The notes beneath the pieces were generated by a model, which was not told where the DNA came from, searched no databases, and saw only the letters and a list, made by a program, of their open reading frames with translations. Shown here in pieces: positions 47,166-58,094 of a stretch of 64,000 nt of DNA. Origin of the DNA: Asterias amurensis (Eukaryota > Echinodermata > Asteroidea > Forcipulatida > Asteriidae); assembly GCF_032118995.1 (NCBI RefSeq), contig NC_092663.1:1-64000 (forward strand). Reading direction: 5' to 3'. Positions within the stretch are counted from its first letter, which is position 1; each line of letters opens with the position of its first letter. Made by a program: the position numbers and the translations under genes.

Positions 47166-48095
47166 AGTAAGGGGTGCGTGTGTGTTGGGGGGGGGGGGGG
47201 GGGGGTCAGGGAGTTGAACTTTGTCCCCACTTGAACTTGTGTGTGATTGTTTGTGAAAAAGGTATAGCAAGACGACCAAGTGGGGTAGGAATAGTAAACG
47301 AGATATAATACTTCTTAATGTTGTATTAATATGATTGTTTTATGTGGGTTAGGTTTTAACACTGTTACTAGTTATAGTTGTGGGTAACAAATAAATCAAT
47401 TGGTGCAAGAATGTTGGCCTACTTTAAGCGCAGACTCATACTTTGGCATTTTGCCGCCGCCTATTGTCCGGCCCGCAAATGTTTCAAAGAACCTTTAAGT
47501 GGTCTAGTCCCTCAATATTCTTCTTTAAATTTCATCCAGCATTTATTTCGAGCGGTATTTTTCAAGTGGGAATAATATTCGATACTGAAGTCTTCAGAAA
47601 GAAGCACACTTCTTGTTTTCTTTTTTTTTTTCTTTTTTTTTCAAAAATTGCAGATTCTCCTGACTACTTTTAACACTTTTTAAATAGCGTTTATGAACCA
47701 ATCGAAGCAAACCAAATAGAGCATAGATTTTAATAAGTAAAGGGTCGTACAGCTAAGATTTGCAGTAACAATCCGCTGTATGTTATACTGAAATATTCAG
47801 CCCTGGGGCCACAAAGCAAAAGTGGCTCCCTAAAGAAGCTAAAGACAGGTACAAAAAACAGATCATTTTATTCCAAAGAATGGTTAGTTGTAGGGTGGTA
47901 TCTAATGAATGCCGCCATCTACAATGCACTTTTGGTGGATGCAAATCCTATAACGCCCTCTGTCAATAGAAATGGTCAGGATAAATAAAACAACTTGAAA
48001 CTTTCCGCCCTCAAATTAAAGGCATTTTCGGTTAATCAAATTGTGATTCATGCCCAGCTAAAACTTAACTGAACCTCTCAGAGGTCGTACTTAGC
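47166..48095. other. No gene seen; G tract
   Basis: A run of G at about 47187-47207 and a T-rich tract at 47620-47640. A CTCF-like GCCCTCTGTC (minus AGAGGGC) lies near 47955. Short open frames 47378-47673 (+) show no domain. Confidence 0.45.
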
Positions 48096-48377
48096 AACAA
48101 CATTTTATATAAAGCACTTTTCACCCAAAGGGTGTAGCTAAGCGCTTGTAATATTATACCCATGGTCACTGTGGGCCGCTTATTCAGTCCTTACATCTCA
48201 GCACCCTGAGGAGTATACAGCCTGCGCAACTATGCGCTAGTGCACTAAATCAATTACTAGAACCATCTCTGCCTGCCACATCATGTAACCATTAACCCCT
48301 GGGGAGAGAGAAGCAATTACAGTTAGGTTGCTTGCTCAGGGACACAAGTGTAATGACAGGGACTTGAACCCACACTT
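48096..48377 (-). mobile_element. SINE with tRNA B-box and long tail
   Basis: On the minus strand: GTGTGGGTTCAAGTCCCTGTC (B-box region), CACTTGTGTCCCTGAGCAAG, TGCTTCTCTCTCCCC..., and an end reading AAGCGCTTAGCTAC...AAAGTGCTTTATATAAAA. The ACTTGTGTCC word matches the tail of the 44147 SINE. The A-box half of the head is missing or diverged. Confidence 0.65.
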
Positions 48378-48464
48378 GGCCATAACATCTAAAAAAGAGT
48401 TCCAATGCACATGACATTTTAAATAAGCAAAATTATAGACTTGATAGTAGCATGGCCGTAAAGT

Positions 48465-48720
48465 TATCTGATAAGCAAGCTTGTGTTTGGTGACAGGTAT
48501 TACAATGCATCTGCTAAGCAAGCTTTGGTTGAGAGACAAACGAACTCATCTGCAAATTAGAGTAGAGGGACAGGTAAACTCATCCGATAAGCAAGCTTCA
48601 GTTGGACGACAGGTAAACGCATCTGCTAAGCAAGCTTTGGATGCGAGAAAGATGAGCTCAGCTGCTAAGCAAGCTTGGGTTCGGGGACAGGTTAACAAAA
48701 CTGATACACAAGCTTCGGAA
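48465..48720. repeat. 39-bp minisatellite, about 6 units
   Basis: Units carry GGACAGGTAAACTCATC and TGCTAAGCAAGCTT-like blocks. Because 39 is divisible by three, both strands stay open. The plus frame gives a 13-residue repeat (QVNSSDKQASVGR-like) and the minus frame gives EACLSDEFTCPST-like repeats. Neither is likely to be a protein. Confidence 0.85.
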
Positions 48721-49588
48721 TGCATGAACAAGAAAACTTTTTTTTACTGTTCAGATCAAGAAAATATAGTGGAATTCAATCATTATTTCGTAAGCGTTGC
48801 ATCAAAACACCATCGATACATATTTCTACAGACTAATAATTTGAACACAACAGACATATGCAATGTCCTCAGGATAGTTGCAAAGAGGAAATAATTGCCA
48901 TGCGAAACCGGTCTCTACTCTGGCATTATTCATGAGCATCGAAGTGTGTCATCAGATCAGTTCAGGATACCATTCAAACTGTTCTTTCAAAAAAAGGGGG
49001 CATAATTTATCAGGATCGTTTACTTTCACACGCAGAGATTGTTTTGAGAATGTTTTATTTGCAAAAGAGTCGAGCGCTATATAGAGCGCTTTCTTCAGAA
49101 ATTTATTAACATCTGCCATGGTTTGTAGTGGTAAGTGCATTCTTTAGTGATTCACTTTTATCAATTAACACGATTTTGCAGGTGCCTATGCTGCCCTAGA
49201 CTTGATTCAAGTCCCATTCTTGAGTGAGAGATCCCTAGAATGTCATGCCAACTTAATGAAACAACCCATAGCATACAGTACATGCAGTGTGTGGTCTGAT
49301 TGGTCTGTTCCTAATGACATAGTTTGTCACTACTACAAACTTTCGCTAGACACCACGCCCATATACTGTGTGCCTCATGTTATCCTAGGAAAAAAATAAA
49401 CAGTCAGCTGGCTGAACCCCAGTTGTAGTTCCATTAATTCTGGGTGACCCAGAGTGAAATAATTAAAAGGATAAAAATCAAACTAACATCACTTGGTTGG
49501 CAAAATTGACATTATTATATCTGAGTAGTATTAATAAAATACATCAAGTCGAGTCTCCACCGTGAAGCATTTTTTGTCATGATGTAAC
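48721..49588. other. No gene seen
   Basis: Single-copy AT-rich sequence. Short open frames at 48878-49084 and 49202-49399 (+) show no domain. Confidence 0.45.
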
Positions 49589-49793
49589 TAATCCGTAATA
49601 ACGGATTACTTATCCGTAATAACGGATTACTAATCCGTAATAACGGATTACTAATCCGTAATAACGGATTACTAATCCATAAGAATGAATTAACGGATTA
49701 ATAATCCGTAATAACGGATTGCGAATCCGTTATAACGGATTACTAATCCGTAATAACTGATTGCGAATCAGTAATAACGGATTTGAATTTTAT
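49589..49793. repeat. Palindromic 20-22 bp tandem array
   Basis: About nine units of AATCCGTAATAACGGATT joined by ACT, GCG or AAT-type linkers. Each unit is itself an inverted repeat (AATCCGT with ACGGATT). One central unit is deformed (CATAAGAATGAATTAACGG). Not a CRISPR array: the spacers are 2-4 bases long. Confidence 0.93.
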
Positions 49794-50835
49794 TTTTTGT
49801 TGGCACTAATGGGCCTTCGTAAGCTTCAACCATGCTTCAACAATCAAAGTTACAAAAAAAAAAAGTCACAACAGACGTACAAAACAAAACATTCCTTTTG
49901 GCTGATATAGGTGGATGTTTTTACTATTGACATCTAATACATACATAAGTAAGTGATACTTTTACTTACATTTACATTGTTTACAGAGTTGTTTGTTTTA
50001 ATTTAACTTTATTTTTAAGAATAAGACTAAGATTAAGATTAAGAAGAGTAGAGGCGTAGACCAAACCGAAGAAAACGCATTTAAAAGTAGCGGACGGCGG
50101 AATGAACCAGATAAATGTAATCTAACAGGCCTCACCTTCACTAGTGTGCTTTAGTTACTTCATAAATAATACTTTACACAGATATTTACAGTAAAAATTG
50201 TCCACTTACTCATTTTATACTTCCCGCGGCATTCACCATCTTGGAATGATCACGGAATGCAATACTAAACAAAACTAGTCTACAGAGGGCGCTAGTCAAT
50301 AATTAACAGGGATCAATAGCTATTTTGGGGGGTTTATCAGAATAAGGCGTACCAGCCAAAGTTGACAAGTTTTGGTAATGCTTCTCAGTGTATTGTTCAG
50401 CTTCCTGTTTGGTATAGAGAGTTTTTGTTACTGCGGTAGATGCATGCTTCGAAGATATTAGTAGTTTTCAGCCAAACATTGTTGTTTTCGACAAGAGTCA
50501 AAGCCAACGCAAATGCAGATGAGGCCAAATAATATCATTACCCTCACAGAACCATCCGTCGTCTAAACTGACAACCCCTATTAATATTTGATACAGAGTT
50601 TGGCGACATAAATCTCAAAAGATTCGTATAAGAAGCGTCAATGCGTTAATACTTCTCAGACTGTGTGTTCCTCTAGGGATTATTCTTATAGTTTTGGCGA
50701 TAATTCATTTTGTCAACTAAAATTATTAAATGCTTTATACTCAGCATAAGTCTGGGTGGTGCATGTTGTTGTGCATAAACAGTGGGGTGACTGGTGACCA
50801 GTCTATGTGAGTTAAGCAATGCTGAGCATTAACAG

Positions 50836-51083
50836 CTGGGCCCAATTTCATAGAGCTGTTTAAGCAAAAATTTTTGCTTAAGCAAAAATTTCATTGCTTA
50901 GTAAAATCAGATTACCGGCCAAGACTCCACTCAATTGTAATGCTAAGTAAACAACAGCTTAATACTAGTCATAAGCAATGTATATGGCAGGAAATTTTGG
51001 CCAGTAACATGTGTAAAATAAGCGAGCTATTTTCGTGCTTAAGTAAATTTCTTGCTTAAGCAGCTCTATGAAATTGGCCCCAG
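50836..51083. mobile_element. MITE with CTGGGCCCAATTTC ends
   Basis: Terminal inverted repeats of about 30 bp: left CTGGGCCCAATTTCATAGAG, right CTCTATGAAATTGGCCCCAG. Subterminal TTAAGCAAAAATT words are repeated in both orientations. No coding capacity and no clear target duplication. It is not at the corresponding place of duplication copy 1. Confidence 0.88.
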
Positions 51084-51084
51084 G

Positions 51085-51640
51085 TCATGTGACTGGTTGG
51101 GTGGCCTCTGAGGGCTATTTGCATGAATACAAGGGATAATCAGCAAGCAGCTGAGGTCAGTAAATTGGGTTTTTGATTGGGTAAGGGCTTGGCCAATCAT
51201 AGGTTTAGATTCCAACTTCTAACCAATGGGGTTGCATTATCTAAGGGGTCTTTTGGGAGGGAAAAGGGTTAAACATCACTTTTGTCACAGTTTTTGTTGG
51301 TCATGCAAAAGCTGTAACCGAAATCTCAGTAATGGTGTCTGTAGCAAATTGTGTCCGAGTATAAGGAGGTACAGAAGCTTTAGAATAAAGTACAATGTGT
51401 TTTTAGAAATGTTTCAATAATGAAAAACAAAACAATGCAATGTCTTTTACAGGACAATATTAGTATGTTTTAGTAATTTTACAATGTTAATTCTATATCA
51501 CACAGTTGTTTCTTGTTTCATATGATCAAGGTATTTATTTAACACTAAACCATACATGTAAATGTTGAACCTGGCAAAATAAAATGAACATTAAACTTAC
51601 TATACACGTAGCGGGCAAAAACACTTCAAAGTAAAGTGAT
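51085..51640. other. No gene seen
   Basis: Part of duplication copy 2. The stretch 51470-51640 matches 32330-32470 of copy 1. No coding frame is supported. Confidence 0.45.
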
Positions 51641-52574
51641 CAATAGTTAAGGTAATACGCATTAATAGGGCTTCTGAAAATAATTAGGTTAGAAGACAAT
51701 ACCAGTATGAAAACAAAAAGTTGCTACATAGATTGGTTTGGACAATCTCGCAAATACTTGGTACGCATGCATAGCATGGGGATCATGTTTGATTGCGAGC
51801 CGGATCAGCATGCAAACCAGTTCTGCACCGATGCAGAGTCAGGGGTGCCATTGAGATACAAGCACATCACACAGTTCCACAAGACATCACTCTAACTGAC
51901 AGGCATTACAGATCAAGAACAACTTGGATCCTTTCGCCCAAATGTGCATCACTCCAGTGCTACTTTGCTCCACCACCACTACTAGTCCAGCTTTCTCCTG
52001 ACGACGAGCGGAGTCTACTGTTCGAAATGTCGAGACCACACAGGATCTTTTCAGAGTCAACACTAACACAAACAAGAGTTACAAATTGTTGTACACGCAA
52101 GTTTACTATAATACTTATAGTTTCTTCCTATTTATCCACATCCTGCAAAGCTTCAAACAATACTAATATTCAATTCATTGTTCCACAATAAGAAAACTTT
52201 GTGTTAGTGAGTTCAATTTGCAGATGAATCCGGATGATCATGCTGTAATATCAAGATCCATTGGAAGATTTGTTCAATGTTGTTCATGCTCGTGGAAAGT
52301 CTACTCATTGGTCAAAGTACATCCTTAGTAACAGTCGAAGCTGGTGGATATGACCTTAGATGAGGGCAGTCATCATGAAGAAACAGTCCTCCTTTACAAA
52401 GACTGTGTTGAAGCAACAGTTTTATTGGTGCTGCATAATGTGGCTCAGCATCTTGACGTAACCAACTCTTAGTTGTTCCACTCTGCTCATCCTATAATAA
52501 CAGAAAATAAAAAAGATTTTAAAGTTAAATTTGTGTGTATTAGCAAAGTTTTAGCAAATATCAAAGCAAGCTTA

Positions 52575-52664
52575 GTCCTTTCACACAAGAGCACTTTAGC
52601 AAGGGTCCCTTGCTATTGTAGCCTGGTGGTAAAACTTAACAAAATGTTCCTTGTATGAAAGGAC
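52575..52664. mobile_element. Small TIR element, 90 bp
   Basis: GTCCTTTCACACAAG and CTTGTATGAAAGGAC form inverted ends, with one mismatch, around a perfect inner palindrome AGCAAGGGTCCCTTGCT (52598-52614). It lies in the part of duplication copy 2 that is absent from copy 1. Confidence 0.6.
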
Positions 52665-53159
52665 AACCATTTTTTTTTCTGTCCAAGTTCTCTTGCAAAA
52701 ACATTTCTACATTTTACAACAGGCTAAAATTAAGCAACAGACCCCAGTTAAGTTGCCGTCATGTGAATAGCACTTTAGCTTACAAAAGCCTTGCTTCACC
52801 CTATGCCTAGATGTTGTCCTGTTTGTCATTATTTACTCAACTTCGGTGTAAATTGTTATTGTCTTTACTACATCTGTGGTGTGCCATTATTTATTCATTA
52901 TCATGTATATTAAATTTAATGATGTACACAAATTAATGTAACTTTATGGCAACATTGAAATAAATATATTGAAATGAAAGAGATCTTTTACCTTCAAGGA
53001 TCCTGATAAGTAGGTGTAGAAACACTTAATGTCTATCTCCTCAAGCCATGACGTATCTCTCTTTGTGTTGTGATGTCACATCTTCATATGGTCCATGTTG
53101 ACAGGATGGCAGAAAAGTAGTCATCACAATCACCTGTATGTAAGTAGTAGTTGAGCGAG

Positions 53160-53480
53160 AGGTTGTCTTCAGCCGACACCATCTCAGGAACCTCTCCTGG
53201 TCGCTTTCCACGCTCCCTACAGCATCAGCATCTTAAGCTCAGTTGTTTCTGGTTGTGTGTGGTGTCCTTCTGCAGCTGATCTACGAATGTTAGTCTCCCC
53301 CTACCCTTGCTCCTGTTTTCAGCGATGGGTTCCAAGAGAACTAGGGGCTCACAGCTAGCTCTAGATGGCAGATACAGTGGCCAGCCAGCCTCATTCTTCG
53401 TTTCCTGATCTTGACAGATACTCTTGGTTGGGCATCAAAGAGCTGGAAGTTGGGCATAGATGGTCTTCCAAGTTTACATC
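53160..53480 (-). mobile_element. Non-LTR retrotransposon ORF2 C-terminal fragment
   Basis: Minus-strand translation gives KIRKRRMRLAGHC and, in a second frame, LVLLEPIAENRSKGRGRLTF then VDQLQKDT, and in a third LKMLML and GAWKATR. The pattern RRxRLAGHC ... LVLWEP..R.RGR...T(Y/F)VDQL..DT is the conserved tail of many metazoan non-LTR reverse transcriptase proteins. Only about 100 codons remain and the frame is broken at least twice. Duplication copy 1 keeps only the last part (about 35885-35985), so this insertion is older than the duplication. Confidence 0.75.
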
Positions 53481-53871
53481 AAGGGCCATTGGTAGCATTC
53501 TTGATATAGATGCCATCTAGCGCTCTTTCTTGAGCTGCATCAAGATCAGCACAATTTGCACCATCGGACTGAAGAGAAAGAATGACCTCTAGGGGAGCGC
53601 CATCTGAAAGAAAGTTGTAATCACATCAGTACAAACCATATAGAGTCTAATATAATGTAATCATCTAGTGATCATCACGGGACTACTGCTTCAAAATCAA
53701 ATCAAAATTAGCTCAAAAATTGAGTTCAATCCCTACTTTTCTAAGTTTCTGTCATCTCAAAGACGCAGACTGTATATTTTAAAGTGATGGTGTAGATGGG
53801 AGTGAGCTTGTTAATCATGCAGTTTGGTGCAGGTTTGATGTTAGAGTGAATAAATGGTGATAATAATATAC

Positions 53872-53991
53872 CTTTAGGATGGACGTAATCCCTCTGTGCC
53901 GTAATACCACGGGATTACAGTGGTTGCAGGGTCTGTCATGAGAGAGCATGTAGATGAGAAGGACTCCATCCCAGGTTCTCAATCTCAGTCA
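53872..53991 (-). pseudogene. 120-bp exon-like block, copy 2
   Basis: The counterpart of 42061-42180, with the same acceptor ACATGCAG and donor CTAAAG/GTATAT. Spliced to block 1 at 53603 it would read ITAQRDYVHPK then DGAPLEV in one frame, but TGA and TAA precede within the block. Three base differences from copy 1. Confidence 0.35.
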
Positions 53992-54379
53992 CTGCATGTT
54001 GGGAAACAAAGATAACATTCTCTAAGTTGTGAAACATGTTTGGCAACAACAATCACAGTAAATGAAGGTAGCTCCAGTGGTAAGAGAGTTAAGCAGCCCT
54101 GATGGGCCAGCACTAAGTGCTTAAAGAAGTGCTTGAATGAAAATGTTTGCATGGGAATGCTGTTTAAACTTGCTTATAATGTGTTTGTCATGGAATGTAT
54201 TTTTGGTGCATTTACACTTCTAGATCTCCTGTTGTTATCATTCACAAAACTAGGCCCCCACCCCAACATTTCTGCAGTTTCCCAAACTCTATTGCCTCAT
54301 GGGTGTTATAAGTAGTACACAGTGCTATCATGCTCTACGCCAAATGTAATCATTGGTCTTACCACAGTAATTACTTTTC

Positions 54380-54840
54380 TGTGCTTAGCAGCTTTGTGAT
54401 GATTGGTCACTGACTGGAGAAGCAATTGGTTATGGTTAGACTGTTGCATTATAACCAAGTTATTATAGCTAATCCTACTGGGGTCGATTTCACAAAGAGT
54501 TAGGACTAGGTCTAACTTAGGACTAGTCCTAGGAGATATACAAATTGCATGGATAGTCCTAAGTTAGGACGAGTAACTAGTCCTAAATCGAGATAACACT
54601 AGTCCTAACTCTTTGTGAAATCCACCCCTGGGAATCTTTACCACAAGCAGAAAGAGCTTTTTATACATCAAATTCTGCTAAGCAAACTTTTCTGCTTAGC
54701 CGCTTTGTGGTGGGCACTGACTGGAGAAACAATTGGTTGGACTGTTGCATATAAGCTATTTTATAGCTAATCCTCCCGGAAATCTTTCACACAGAAAGAG
54801 TTCCTTTTTGTAACATCAAATTCGGCTCAGCAGCTTTTTG
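54380..54840. repeat. Tandem duplication of about 150 bp, one copy with insert
   Basis: Segments 54385-54477 plus 54631-54680 and 54690-54830 align: TTAGC(A/C)GCTTTGTG, CACTGACTGGAGAA, CAATTGGTT, GACTGTTGCAT, ATAGCTAATCCT, AATCTTT, CAGAAAGAG and CATCAAATTC. The first copy is split by the MITE at 54478-54630. The second is the empty site. Confidence 0.85.
54478..54630. mobile_element. Foldback MITE, CTGGGGTCGATTTC ends, 153 bp
   Basis: Left CTGGGGTCGATTTCACAAAG and right CTTTGTGAAATCCACCCCTG are inverted repeats. The interior is built almost wholly of TAGGACTAG(T)CCTAA-type self-complementary words. The downstream tandem copy provides an empty-site comparison (AATCCTCCCGGAAATC). Confidence 0.9.
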
Positions 54841-56029
54841 TAATAGTTATTGGGCCCTGAAACTGAGAGAGGCGAGATGGGTTGGATTGGAGCACTGTTG
54901 GATTTGGAAAATTTTACCAAAGATTTGTTTTTTTCTTTACAAATATTGAAATTACCAACAGCATTGGGTGAATTTCGCTGCTTGGGTACAATTATTGCCA
55001 AGTTCTACTTTTCATTTCAAGAGTCATGAGAAGACTTGGAAATCACATGTAGCCTAGTTTTGAGCATAGTGTGGCGGCGCTGTTGAATCATTGGGGAAGA
55101 AAACGACAACTGTTTGGCACCATTTGTGGCTGTACTTATTGACGAGTGGTGGCAATTGGCGGACCCAATGGAGATTCAACACCTCAGTTGAATCTCCCCC
55201 TATTCAATGTCTGGGGCACTCTGTGCCGGAAAGTCCTGCCTCCTTCAAATAGGCCTCTACCTATTTCATTTTAGTGTGTGTGGGGGGGGGGGTACAATAT
55301 TTTCCCTTATCAAATTCCCATATTTTTTCTCTTTCAGATTGGGTTTCTTGTTTGTTCCAACTAGAACAACTGATTCCAGATGCTTGTTTCGTTTTGCAAC
55401 TACTTGCACATGCCGATATTTTTTTTCTGGCCAATATTTACAGCACTGGTTTAATAATCGTAATCTGTACTGTGTATTGCAATACATCGTACAAATAACC
55501 AAGATGACAAGCTGGTGTCTTGCACAAACTTTTCTAAACATTGTGCATTAACCACGGTTAAGTAAAACTTTGGTTTGGTGTACTACTATATCGTAACATC
55601 AGTGCAAAAACATTGTATCTCCTTAAGTAGCATTAACAATTCACGCAAGTTTGAACGTTTTAAAAGTATTACAAATCTCACTTAAAAGAACCAGGATGTA
55701 CCAACAAAACCAAAAGGCGCCAAGATACAACAAATTTATCATGTGTTTGCGCGCGAGATGACTTTTACAATTGAGATATTCTGTTGTTGCACTGACTGAC
55801 AAGGATATTTGTAACATAATCATCCAAATATGTGAAGTTTAAACAATTGTTTCTGTCAACATTAAAACATGCATCGGTAGTTGCATCACTATTTCCCTTT
55901 TTAGATCTGCCAAACCTACCCCCCCCCCCTTCTTTCTCAAGACAGGACCTCCGGCAAATTTAACCCCCTCTGTTTTTCTGACCTTGGATCCGCCCCTTTT
56001 TAGTCTGCCCCTCGGTAGCCAGGGATACT
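54841..56029. other. No supported gene; perfect hairpin at 55170-55197
   Basis: GGAGATTCAAC and GTTGAATCTCC pair perfectly across a 6-base loop. A G tract (55280-55290) and a C tract (55920-55929) are present. The 114-codon open frame at 55207-55551 (+) crosses the G tract and shows no domain, so I do not call it. Confidence 0.45.
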
Positions 56030-56160
56030 AATGGTGCCTTTGATCGATACAGGGTTTGCCAGTCCCGCCTTCTGATTTGTCCATGGTAAGATTAATTGAT
56101 GTTTTATGAATTCATGTACTGTACACATTACTATACATCCTCATGTGTATCGGAGTATGC
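56030..56160 (+). repeat. Long-range inverted repeat, left arm
   Basis: About 120 bp pairs imperfectly with 61085-61210 on the opposite strand. Shared words include CCAGTCC, GTCCATGGT, AATTAATTGA/AATTGAA, GAATTCATGTACTGTA, CTATACATCCTC and TATGCATAAC. The arms are 5 kb apart. Confidence 0.75.
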
Positions 56161-57157
56161 TGTATGCATAACCACTATACACTAATAAGCTCACATGCAA
56201 ACCTAGAAGCAGGCCCTGGGGAAAAGCTACACTATAACAAAGTTTCCATACTATTTGTTGATCTAAGTTCAACAAAGAAACCTATATTCCTATACTTTTC
56301 ATTAGAAACATAAACATGTTTGTTTTGTTTCATCATGAGCTACTTAAATTTATAATTTATTTGCTTATGAGACCATGCAAGTCCTGCCTATATTCAAACT
56401 TTTGGCTCCATATTACATTATGTTTCCTTCATCAGTCACCAACTTTGTTTTTTCAAGGGGGTAAAGAGAAAACTACACACACATTTCTGTACAGTGTTTT
56501 AAACTTTTCTCTGGAGCCAGTAGGAGAACTAATTACAAACAGCGTATCAGCTGCTTCTCGTGTTTAGAGCAAATTATGCCGGGACTCAAGGTTTTCAAAA
56601 TCCAGGGTTCCCAAAATGTTTGAAATAAGGGTGAGACATGCCTGGTCTTTTGTATCACTTCAGTTTGGGAAACATCTCACATGACACCTACAACTACTTA
56701 ACAGAATAATGTAACGGGTATACATTACATACAAGTTCAGGCCAATGGCCGTACAACAGGTATGATAATTGGCCCTTTGGAAAAAGAGCAAAATGTTTTC
56801 AGTAAATGGCTAAGTGACCTAAATTGTAGAACTTTTCATGCTACTTAATACAAACTATGCTGATTATTCTGAGGCTAACAAATCCAAAATCAGATTTAGG
56901 TAGAAAGAATAACTGTTAACAGTTTCATAAGAGAGATTCCTAAGAGAGCTATTTTCCAGAGTGAATTATGTCAACTACTCCTTGGTCTTAGTTAAATCCA
57001 CAGTGGGTTTAATTACTGTCTCTAATCACTGACTTATCGTGTTATTTCAAGCGAGAGTCTCAAATGTTGCTTTTTACTACATGTTCTATCAAATATAACC
57101 GATTCCTGCCTAAAATTATAGAATTTCCCAGGGCCTGCTTTAAGTTGTAATTGTATG
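56161..57157. other. No gene seen
   Basis: AT-rich single-copy DNA between the inverted-repeat arm and the 57.2 kb open frame. Confidence 0.45.
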
Positions 57158-57367
57158 CTACCCATTGTCTACATAGTTACATTCTATAGCAATGCAATTC
57201 AAACCGTATCTTGTTACTCTGCCATAGACTTCGAGTAGCTTCCTACATGCTGGACGATCTATCCTACACTCATTTAAATTGCATTCTATTGGAATCACTG
57301 TTTGATCATTTAGAATACTGTTAATTACTTTTATTCTGGTGTCCAAAGCACACTTAAAACACAACAA
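57158..57367 (-). CDS. Small open frame, 69 codons, doubtful
   Basis: The predicted peptide has six cysteines and a balanced composition (for example VINSILNDQTVIPIECNLNE and CRKLLEVYGRVTRYGLNCIA). No signal peptide or family is recognised. Part of the DNA is an imperfect inverted repeat (57193-57206 against 57273-57292), which explains the echo IPIECN/IAIECN. Probably chance, listed because its composition is more protein-like than the neighbouring frames. Confidence 0.15.
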   Translation of the reverse strand: MLCFKCALDTRIKVINSILNDQTVIPIECNLNECRIDRPACRKLLEVYGRVTRYGLNCIAIECNYVDNG

Positions 57368-57698
57368 ACCAAATTTGTTTTCATATTTGCCTACCTAGAG
57401 CATAAAATGTACCTAGAGCATCAAATATCTTGTTTTTGCTGTCACCAACGTAAGGATGATAAAAGAACTACTAGTGCTTGTATTATCCCCATCTTCATGT
57501 TTTAAAACTTCCATGGTGCCTGTAGTCTTGCTAAATTAACATTTTGTTTTCTTTCTGGAAAACCTCTCAACTAAATTCCTTCTCTGAAACTTGATCTCTG
57601 TATCGCTATCATACCTAGTGTGGGTTTTATGTACTGAGCATTTTCCTGATTGTGCTTAAAACTATTATTGAAAAATCATAATCATCAGGGAATAGCCT

Positions 57699-57765
57699 GG
57701 TAGGATTTGGACCCACAACCTTGTGAATGTAAGTCTTATTTATCCAGTAGGATAATATTGAATAC
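57699..57765 (-). mobile_element. Decayed tRNA-like SINE head
   Basis: Minus strand GGTTGTGGGTCCAAATCCTAC resembles a B-box, preceded by AAGACTTACATTCACAA, as in the head at 30818-30882. The A-box is poor. Confidence 0.4.
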
Positions 57766-58094
57766 CAAGTATCAACTTAACAATCCTAAGTGAGCTATTT
57801 CTACTTCTCATCTACCTTGTTAACTTCAAAGCTATACCACCCACAACCTGCTTGATGACAATGACTTCAACTAAATTGTGCAGAACTAAAAGAAAGTCAG
57901 AAGCTACATGTTACTGAAGGTGAGTCCTATACAGGCAGTATTAAGTACCATCATCTACCATATTTAACTGGCTGTAGTTTTCCTATTTTCAGCAGCGAAT
58001 CCAACCCAATTGTTACTGACCTGATAAATTATCACTGTCTGTCTTGTTACTAAAGTACAACAAGTGGCTAGTTATGAATATTAGAATGTCTGAA

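Larger units (their letters stand above)
52330..53603 (-). pseudogene. Decayed 3' end of unknown gene, copy 2
   Basis: The equivalent of 35404-36074. Block 1 starts at 53603 after TTTCTTTCAG and reads DGAPLEVILSLQSDGANCAD then LDAAQERALDGIYIKNATNG before TGA at 53479-53481. Block 2 (53133-52992) reads DCDDYFSAILSTWT, is shifted by a 2-base insertion, and ends SWLEEIDIKCFYTYLSGSLK/GTAAAA. Block 3 starts at 52491 and keeps DEQSGTTKSWLRQDAEPHYA, but a 1-base difference puts its last 30 codons in another frame than copy 1. A retrotransposon fragment separates blocks 1 and 2. The protein is unrecognised. Confidence 0.5.
50050..54350. repeat. Subtelomeric segmental duplication, copy 2
   Basis: Collinear with 31180-43735 but only 4.3 kb long. 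Relative to copy 1 it lacks the 955-bp array, jumping at about 53771 between sequences equivalent to 36246 and 41966. It also lacks the three family C MITEs and the family A MITE. It carries a MITE (50836-51083), about 430 bp inserted at 52545-52975 and a fuller retrotransposon fragment (53160-53480). Confidence 0.88.

Noticed and set aside
48481-48894. 137-codon repeat protein
   Set aside because: The repeat comes from a 39-bp minisatellite that is open on both strands, and the part outside the array shows no domain.
49589-49793. CRISPR array
   Set aside because: Spacers are only 2-4 bases, units are palindromic, and the genome is eukaryotic.
55207-55551. 114-codon open frame (+) with Cys-rich tail
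   Set aside because: It passes through a G homopolymer, overlaps frames on the other strand and has no recognisable domain.
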